Assembly (NCBI GenBank): GCA_016875315.1
Contig: VGRQ01000003.1
Coordinates: 1-41,118 of the forward strand
From: Deltaproteobacteria bacterium
GTDB taxonomy: Bacteria > Myxococcota_A > UBA796 > SXON01
Reading direction: 5' to 3'
Length of the DNA: 41,118 nucleotides
In this document: positions 35,159-41,118 of the stretch, in pieces
How the letters are laid out: each line of letters opens with the position of its first letter
Position numbering within the stretch: position 1 is the first letter of the stretch
Notes under the pieces: model-generated
The model's input: only the letters and a program-made list of their open reading frames with translations
What the model was told of the DNA's origin: nothing
Database searches by the model: none
Program-made: the position numbers and the translations under genes

Positions 35159-35914
35159 CTACCCGCAGTCGAGGAACTCGCGCCCGAGATCCCACGTCTT
35201 GACCAGGGTGGAGAAACTCGCCGGCCGCGCCGCGCACACCTCCTCGGCCAGCGCCTCGGCGTCGGCCCAGGCATCGACGTACTCCACGTGGAACACCGCC
35301 TTGCCGGCGTCGATGAAGGGTTCCACCCGCGCACACTCGTCGTAGGCCACGCACTCCTCGTTCAGCGCCCAGTCGAAGTCGGGCTCCAGCTCGCGCACCT
35401 GGTCGAGGTCGTTCTTCAGGCCGACGGAGAGGCCTCGGTCGTGGGCCGCCCCGGCGAGGAAACGGTTGTAGTCGAGCTGGTCGCTCGCAGCGAGGTCGAA
35501 GCCGTTGTCGTTGGCGTAGCCATCCACGTTGTCGGGCTCGACGGCGTCGCAGCCGCGTTGCACCGCGTGGTCGAGGCGCGCTTCCATGAGCGACCGGACG
35601 GTGCTGTCGCGAGTGTCGAGCCAGCGCTCGCCTGCCCAGCCATCGAGGGCCTCGCCGAGCGCCGCCTCGGGGAAGTCGCCCGCGTCGTCGCGCCAGTCCT
35701 CGTGGCTCCCGGCGGAGAAGTAGCAGATGACCACGCGGCCGGCCTCGCGCAGGTCGTCGATGGCGCGGTCGGGCGCGTCGAAGAGGTCGACGTCGTAGGC
35801 GGCCACGTCGATGCCCGTGTCGACCTGCCCGCTGAGCTGCCACTGCCAGGTGGTGCCGGGCGGGGGCGCCCAGCGCTCGGCGTCGTTGGTGCAGGCCGCG
35901 AGAAAGAGCCACAT
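35159..35914 (-). CDS. GH114-like (endo-alpha-1,4-polygalactosaminidase / TM1410-like) lipoprotein
   Basis: MWLFLAAC lipobox; TWQWQLSGQVD; VVICYFSAGSHEDWR; CDAVEPDNVDGYANDNGF; GLKNDLDQ. Confidence 0.85.
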   Translation of the reverse strand: MWLFLAACTNDAERWAPPPGTTWQWQLSGQVDTGIDVAAYDVDLFDAPDRAIDDLREAGRVVICYFSAGSHEDWRDDAGDFPEAALGEALDGWAGERWLDTRDSTVRSLMEARLDHAVQRGCDAVEPDNVDGYANDNGFDLAASDQLDYNRFLAGAAHDRGLSVGLKNDLDQVRELEPDFDWALNEECVAYDECARVEPFIDAGKAVFHVEYVDAWADAEALAEEVCAARPASFSTLVKTWDLGREFLDCG

Positions 35915-35958
35915 GGGCCAAGGATAGCACCCCGCCAGAGGACAACGCCCGGTGGCCC

Positions 35959-36513
35959 TCAGGACCGGGTGATGCTGTCGAGCGTTCGCCGCTCGGGCAC
36001 CGCGTGCAGCGACTCTCCGGCCAAGTCGACGTAGAGCTCCCCCTCGTTGACCGACACCGACCACCCGGTGCGCTTCTCTAGCCTCGCGGCGAGGGCAGCG
36101 ATGAAAGTCCGGTCGAGGATCACGACCTCCACTCGCTCGGGCGCGTGGACCTTCTGGCCCTGGAGCTGGCGAAGCCACGCCGACGGCTCCTTGTGACAGT
36201 ACACCCGGACGCGCCCGCAGGCCTTGCTCGCCCTGTGCAGCCGGGCGGCGTCGGGGGTGCCCACCTCGATCCAAGCCCGCAGTTGCCCGGTGAGGTCGTG
36301 TACCCAGAGGGCGGGCTCGTCGGCGTTGCTCAGCCCGCCGGAGAAGGCGAGCCCCTCCTCCAGCTCCAGGGCGTACGCCAGCACGCGCGCCACGAGGTAC
36401 TCGGCGCTCTCGGAGGGATGGCGGGCCACCTTCAGGGCGAGGGACTCGTACAGCCCCCGGTCGACGTCGGACAGGGCCACGTCGAAGTTGTGGACGGTGG
36501 CGGTGAGGGCCAT
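35959..36513 (-). CDS. YaeQ family protein
   Basis: MALTATVHNFDVALSDVDRGLYESLALKVARHPSESAEYLVARVLAYALELEEGLAFSGGLSNADEPALWVHDLTG. Confidence 0.92.
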   Translation of the reverse strand: MALTATVHNFDVALSDVDRGLYESLALKVARHPSESAEYLVARVLAYALELEEGLAFSGGLSNADEPALWVHDLTGQLRAWIEVGTPDAARLHRASKACGRVRVYCHKEPSAWLRQLQGQKVHAPERVEVVILDRTFIAALAARLEKRTGWSVSVNEGELYVDLAGESLHAVPERRTLDSITRS

Positions 36514-36521
36514 CCGCGCGG

Positions 36522-37529
36522 CTAACGCGGAGGCCGGAGCGCCCGGCGACGAAGGCCCACGAGCGCCCCGGCGAGCGCCGGCACCCACCCGGCCTCCACC
36601 GGCAGGCCGCACACGCCCACCTCGTAGGACATCGACGTGATCGCGCCCTCGACGCCGCCGCTGCCGTCGGCTTGCCCGAGATCGTCGCAGGCGGGCGCGG
36701 GCAGCTCGTGGCCGATCTGGTCCTCGATCCAGTCGATCGCCGCGTCGGGGCGCGTGTAGATGCCGCCCTCCGAGCAAGGCAGCCGGGCGTCGCCGTAGCC
36801 GCGCGAGGTGATGCCCACGAGGTAGGCGCCGTCGTCCGTCACCAGGTAGAGCGGGCCGCCGGAGTCGCCGAAGCAGGCATCGACGCCGCCCCCGCCCGCG
36901 CCGAGCTCGCCCGCGGGCGACACGCGCTCGTTGCAGCCTCGATCGAGATCGGTGCAGTCCGGGTCCTGCACCTCGGTGTAGCCCTCGTTCAGCCGGGTGC
37001 CGTACACCTCGCCGCGCTTGTCGGTGGCGCCGTACCCCACCACCGCCACGCTGGCGCCCACGTCGAGCCACTCGTCGAGGGCGCAGGACTGCGCGATCAC
37101 TCGCGGTTCCACCGTGGAGGCGTGCTCGAGGAACACCAGCGCCAGGTCGTAGGTGCGCGCCCACTTCGGGTAGGCCACCACCTTGCGCGCGGCGATGCGC
37201 TCCCCCCCCTGCTCGAAGTCGACCGTGTCGAGCTTCACGGCGGTGATGCCCTCGGCGCAGTGCCCGGCGGTGAGCACCACGTCGGGGGCGACGAGCACGC
37301 CGGTGCACCCCACCTCGCGGCCGAAGTAGATCGCGGCCACGTCGGGCCAGGCGCCTGGAGAGGCGGGGGAACCGCCGGTGACCGGCTGGTCGTCGGCGCC
37401 ATCGTTCTCGCCGGGCGCGTCGACGTCGCCGGGGAGGGCGTCGGTGGCCTCGGTGGCCTCGGGGGAGGCGCTGTCGAGCGGGACCGCGGCGAGGGCAAAG
37501 GACAAGAGGGGAAGGACCAAGATTTCCAC
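36522..37529 (-). CDS. Secreted trypsin-like serine protease with C-terminal hydrophobic-basic anchor; GTG start
   Basis: VVLTAGHCAEG; YDLALVFLEH; GDSGGPLYLV; C-terminal GWVPALAGALVGLRRRALRPPR; GGAG before GTG 37529. Confidence 0.88.
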   Translation of the reverse strand: MEILVLPLLSFALAAVPLDSASPEATEATDALPGDVDAPGENDGADDQPVTGGSPASPGAWPDVAAIYFGREVGCTGVLVAPDVVLTAGHCAEGITAVKLDTVDFEQGGERIAARKVVAYPKWARTYDLALVFLEHASTVEPRVIAQSCALDEWLDVGASVAVVGYGATDKRGEVYGTRLNEGYTEVQDPDCTDLDRGCNERVSPAGELGAGGGGVDACFGDSGGPLYLVTDDGAYLVGITSRGYGDARLPCSEGGIYTRPDAAIDWIEDQIGHELPAPACDDLGQADGSGGVEGAITSMSYEVGVCGLPVEAGWVPALAGALVGLRRRALRPPR

Positions 37530-37692
37530 CAGGAACTCCGGGGCGAGGGGTTGCACCGGTTCCGACACCGGCACCCGCCGTGGCGTGACCCCGCGGAAGA
37601 TCCGTTGCAGGGGGCGACAGGCGGTGACCAGCGGGGCCGCCGTCGCTGTTGCCCGCCGGTGGGCGCCGCCTCGCGCCGGCTACACTGCCTCG

Positions 37693-39324
37693 ATGTTGCC
37701 CCTCCTCGCCTGCGCTGCCTCGATCCCCGGCCCGGCCGGCGAGGCCTCCGTGGCGAGCGCCGACGACACCGCGGCCGACACCGCGGCCGAGCTCGTCGGC
37801 GGGCCCGAGGAGATCGACCCCAGCGACGCGGTGTTCGACGCCTCGGTGGTACACCGCATCGACATCGAGATCGACCCGGCCGCCTGGTACGACATCCAGT
37901 ACAACTACGCGGCGGAAACCTGGTGGACGGCGGACTTCTCCTTCGACGGGGAGACGGTGACCGACGTGGGGATCCGCGCGTTCGGGGCGGGGAGCCAGGT
38001 GGCGGGCAAGACGCCGATCAAGTTGAGCTTCGACCGCGTGGTCGACGGGCAGGAGTTCCGGGGCCTGGAACAACTCAAGCTCGACGGCAGCACGCAGGAC
38101 GCCGGCTTTCTCAACGACCCGCTGGCGGCTTGGGTGCTGCGGGAACTGGACCTGCCGGCGGCGCGCATGAGCTGGGCGACGGTGTACGCCAACGGGGAAC
38201 AGTGGGGCTTCTACGTGGTGATGGAGCCCATCGACGACGTGTTTCTCCGGCGCCACTTCGAGGACGACGAGGGACCGCTCTACGGCACCTGGGACTGGCG
38301 CTACGGCCAGGGCCTCAACCCCATCACCTGGGGCGGGCCGCTCGACTGGTACGTGCCACAGACCAACGTGGAGACCGACGGCAGCGACATCGTCGCCGCG
38401 ATGACGGCGGTGGCGAGCGGCAGCGACGAGGAGCTGGCCGCCACCGTGGAGACCGAGCCCTTCCAGCGCATCTCGGCCACCCGCGCGATGATGGGCGCCA
38501 TCGACATGTTCGCCGCCGACGGCAACAACTTCTACCTCTACAATCACCAGGGCCGGATCACGATGATCCCCTGGGACATGGACGCCGACCTCGGCTACCC
38601 GGGCTACTTCATCAACGCGGTGGAGATGGGCCTGGAGGAGCCGTGGTTGTGGTCACACGCGCGCTACAACCCGGTGACCGGCGCGCTCTACAGCGACCCG
38701 CTCTACGCCCGGACGCTCGCCCAGGGCTGGGACCTCGCGGGCTGGGTGGATCATGCCACGTCGGGTCCGCTCGACTGGGCGACCATCGACGCCAAGGTGG
38801 TGGAGTGCGCGAGCACGATTCACGACGCCGCCTGCGAGGACAGTTACCACGGCTGTGGTAGCCACGAGCGGCGCGTGGCCGACCTGCGCATGTTCTTGCA
38901 CACGCGATTGTCGCGAATCGCCGGTGCCGAGGTGGCGGACTGTCCCGGGCCCACGTCGCTGTCCTTCTCGTCCGGTGGCGTGGTGGTCCCCCCCGACGCC
39001 ACCTACTGGGGGCCGGGCTTCGTCGTCAACGGCGAGCACCACTGCAACGGGGTCTACGCCGGCGCGCCGGCCACGCTGGTCACCACCGTGGAGGCCGGTA
39101 CGCTCAGCGGCGCGGTGGGACAGCACGACTGGGTGCAGTATTGCTCGGGCACTTCCGTGTTCAGCGTGTCGCAGGGGGGCGTGGTCTTGTGGCAGAGCGA
39201 GGCGGTGGGCCCGTATGCCAGCGCGGTGCCCTTCGAGGTGAGCGTGGCGGCCGGGGAGGTGACCTTGTCCACCACCCTGTCGGGCAACTGTGCGGCGGCG
39301 AGCTGGGTGGGGGTGGGGCAGTAG
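37693..39324 (+). CDS. CotH kinase family lipoprotein
   Basis: MLPLLAC; VGIRAFGAGSQVAGKTPIKLSFD; LKLDGSTQDAGFLNDPLAAWVLRELDLPAAR; ADGNNFYLYNHQGRITMIPWDMDADLG. Confidence 0.88.
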   Translation: MLPLLACAASIPGPAGEASVASADDTAADTAAELVGGPEEIDPSDAVFDASVVHRIDIEIDPAAWYDIQYNYAAETWWTADFSFDGETVTDVGIRAFGAGSQVAGKTPIKLSFDRVVDGQEFRGLEQLKLDGSTQDAGFLNDPLAAWVLRELDLPAARMSWATVYANGEQWGFYVVMEPIDDVFLRRHFEDDEGPLYGTWDWRYGQGLNPITWGGPLDWYVPQTNVETDGSDIVAAMTAVASGSDEELAATVETEPFQRISATRAMMGAIDMFAADGNNFYLYNHQGRITMIPWDMDADLGYPGYFINAVEMGLEEPWLWSHARYNPVTGALYSDPLYARTLAQGWDLAGWVDHATSGPLDWATIDAKVVECASTIHDAACEDSYHGCGSHERRVADLRMFLHTRLSRIAGAEVADCPGPTSLSFSSGGVVVPPDATYWGPGFVVNGEHHCNGVYAGAPATLVTTVEAGTLSGAVGQHDWVQYCSGTSVFSVSQGGVVLWQSEAVGPYASAVPFEVSVAAGEVTLSTTLSGNCAAASWVGVGQ

Positions 39325-39327
39325 GGC

Positions 39328-40995
39328 TTACCTCCCCACCAACTGATCCCTCACCGACTGCGGATAACTCTGCACCGTGGCCACGGTATAATCGAGGTAG
39401 TAGTCGTGTGTCGACATCCCGAATTCCTTGCGGGGGTCGATCTCGATGTAGGGCCGCAGCCAGTCGGCGAGGTCGGTCGCCACCCCGTCGAGCTCGAGGT
39501 CGTCCATCGTGTAGGTGGCCTCTTCGAGGATCTCGTTGTACCGGTCGTAACAACTGTCGATGGCGAGGCAGAAGGTGAACAGTCGCCCGTAGCCGCTCCA
39601 GGGGCCGTAGTACGCGGTCATGAAGGTCTGGTCGGTGCCCCAGGGGATGATCTGGAACTGGCCGGTCGTCGGGTCTTTGTAGAGGCGGTAGTTGTTGCGC
39701 GTGGTGTAGCCGTCCCAGTGCAGCGCCACCGCCTCCACCGCCATGTTGCGGAGGAACTCGTCCATGTCCACCATCGTCTCCACCTCGGCCAGCACCGCCT
39801 CGTTGCTGCCCTGGTCGAGCACCGCGATCAGCTCGGTGAGATCGGACCGATCGGAGGAGTCCGGTCCCTCGTCGTACTCGAAGCTGTTCTCGTAGCCGCT
39901 GTAGAGGTCGACCCCGTAGGCGCCCTCGAACAGCGGGCCGGAGCTGTCGGCATACCAGCGGTCGAGGAAACGGTCGTCGATGCTCTCCATGATGAGGTAG
40001 AGCCCGTAGTCCTGCCCGTTGACGGTCACCCAGGCGTAGCCCTGCCGCGGCGCGGGCACCCCCATCTCCCGGTACAGGGTGTAGGCCATGTACTCGTGGA
40101 CGTAGGTGACGTCTTGCACCATGTTGTTGAGGGTGAGCGTCTCGATCCCGTGCCAGCGGCGGTCATCGTACTCGTTGAGGTCGAGCTTGAAGCCACACTT
40201 CTGGTCGAGCGTCCGGCTACTGCCCACGTAGGCCTTCAGTCGCACCTGCACGTCGGGAAACTCGCCCTCGGGGAAGGTGACGCTGCCGTCTACCCACGTG
40301 AGCCGGCTGGCCCGGAGCGAGGCCATCGCCGCGTCGGACAGGCCGATCTCGATGGGGATGATCTCGTCGAGCTGGAACACCAGGTTGGTGGGGTCGAGGT
40401 CGGTGTCGCCGGTGGCGGGATTCTCGCTCCCGGCCGAGGTGTGGATGGTGAGTCCCCACTCGCCGCCGTCGGGCAGCCGCGCCCAGGCCACGTCGCGGGG
40501 TAGCTCGCCGAGGGCGATCCGGTCGGACACGCGGCTCTCGACGGTGAGCGTGAGCTGGTCGCCGTCGCCATCGAGGGCGAAGGGGGCGTGCTCCGGGCCG
40601 GCGTCGGGATTGCCGTCGGCGATGATGACGTAGCGCGCGCCGGGCTCCAGCGTGCCCTCGCTGCCGAGCCAGAGCACGTCGCCGCTGTCGGCGAGCGCGA
40701 GGTGAGCCAGGGGGACCGCCTCCGCAGACGCGTTGTAGATCTCCACCCAGTCGGGCCAGGATCCGTCGCCGCCATCCCAGGTGGAGTCGTTGCGGGAGAC
40801 GATCTCGTTGAGTAAGACCCTTGGCGGGTCCGGGTCGGGGGGCGTCCCGGTGTCGACCGGCGCGGGCTCGTCGGTGTCGCGCGAGTCGAGGACCACGCCG
40901 GTGTCGGGGCGCTCGAAGCTGGGGACCGGCTCGATCGCGCCCGTGGCCGACTGGGTGACAGTGGGCGTGTCGGTGCAGGCGAGGAGCAGGAGCAC
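39328..40995 (-). CDS. Lamin-tail-domain plus CotH kinase family lipoprotein; GTG start
   Basis: MLLLLAC; VLLNEIVSRNDSTWDGGDGSWPDWVEIYNAS (LTD); VRLKAYVGSSRTLDQKCGFKLDLNEYD; DGYTTRNNYRLYKDPTTGQFQIIPWGTDQTF. Confidence 0.88.
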   Translation of the reverse strand: MLLLLACTDTPTVTQSATGAIEPVPSFERPDTGVVLDSRDTDEPAPVDTGTPPDPDPPRVLLNEIVSRNDSTWDGGDGSWPDWVEIYNASAEAVPLAHLALADSGDVLWLGSEGTLEPGARYVIIADGNPDAGPEHAPFALDGDGDQLTLTVESRVSDRIALGELPRDVAWARLPDGGEWGLTIHTSAGSENPATGDTDLDPTNLVFQLDEIIPIEIGLSDAAMASLRASRLTWVDGSVTFPEGEFPDVQVRLKAYVGSSRTLDQKCGFKLDLNEYDDRRWHGIETLTLNNMVQDVTYVHEYMAYTLYREMGVPAPRQGYAWVTVNGQDYGLYLIMESIDDRFLDRWYADSSGPLFEGAYGVDLYSGYENSFEYDEGPDSSDRSDLTELIAVLDQGSNEAVLAEVETMVDMDEFLRNMAVEAVALHWDGYTTRNNYRLYKDPTTGQFQIIPWGTDQTFMTAYYGPWSGYGRLFTFCLAIDSCYDRYNEILEEATYTMDDLELDGVATDLADWLRPYIEIDPRKEFGMSTHDYYLDYTVATVQSYPQSVRDQLVGR

Positions 40996-41009
40996 GGGTG
41001 AAGCTTAGC

Positions 41010-41118
41010 TCAGCTTCGGCGCCGGGCGAACACCGCGAGGAGCCCGAGCCACGCGGGCCACGCGCCGGCGCTGTCGCAACCGCAGCCGGCGGGCGGCTCC
41101 TCCTTGCCGGGCGGCGCG
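41010..41118 (-). CDS. C-terminal end of a MYXO-CTERM protein (partial, truncated by window edge)
   Basis: Minus-strand reading APPGKEEPPAGCGCDSAGAWPAWLGLLAVFARRRS*: Cys motif, hydrophobic helix, Arg cluster. Confidence 0.8.
   Translation of the reverse strand, partial: APPGKEEPPAGCGCDSAGAWPAWLGLLAVFARRRS

Noticed and set aside
35959-38547. 862-aa minus ORF as one protein
   Set aside because: The true YaeQ gene starts at 36513; the upstream part is a shadow of the protease and CotH genes
1-41118. tRNA, rRNA or prophage
   Set aside because: No tRNA-like cloverleaf, rRNA-like stretch, integrase or phage structural gene recognised by eye; a tRNAscan/Infernal run would be decisive

Overview
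A 41 kb high-GC bacterial chromosomal window, most likely Myxococcota: a MYXO-CTERM tail is cut by the right edge, and many short lipoproteins, CotH, MopE-like and FG-GAP proteins are present. Left part: a tandem GGCT-like protein, then a single very compact PKS/NRPS hybrid (KR-ACP-C-A-PCP-C) whose C-terminus resembles a cyanobacterial acyl-ACP reductase (AAR) and keeps the catalytic-type Cys. At 7.5-14.5 kb lies a decayed duplicated locus (TetR/AlkB/DUF486/barrel gene) that seems to have been split by a two-gene secreted-protein cassette; it ends in a 4-copy hairpin array. Middle and right: methyltransferase/DUF1015, an FHA/PP2C/Ser-Thr kinase signalling group, alanine dehydrogenase-like, amidohydrolase, GAF-HD-GYP with an enlarged HD domain, lgt-lspA, ETF-QO, a pentaheme cytochrome bracketed by a duplicated 251-aa gene, GH114-like, YaeQ, trypsin-like protease and two convergent CotH proteins. 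Main window-wide signals: (i) a TAnnnT or TA-rich -10-like box 6-8 nt before many start codons with no Shine-Dalgarno, suggesting leaderless transcription; (ii) very short lipoprotein signal peptides (6-8 residues before Cys, no basic n-region), whose starts are supported by those boxes; (iii) strong over-representation of the palindrome GTCGCGAC. All calls come from reading the sequence and ORF translations; no database search or alignment software was used.
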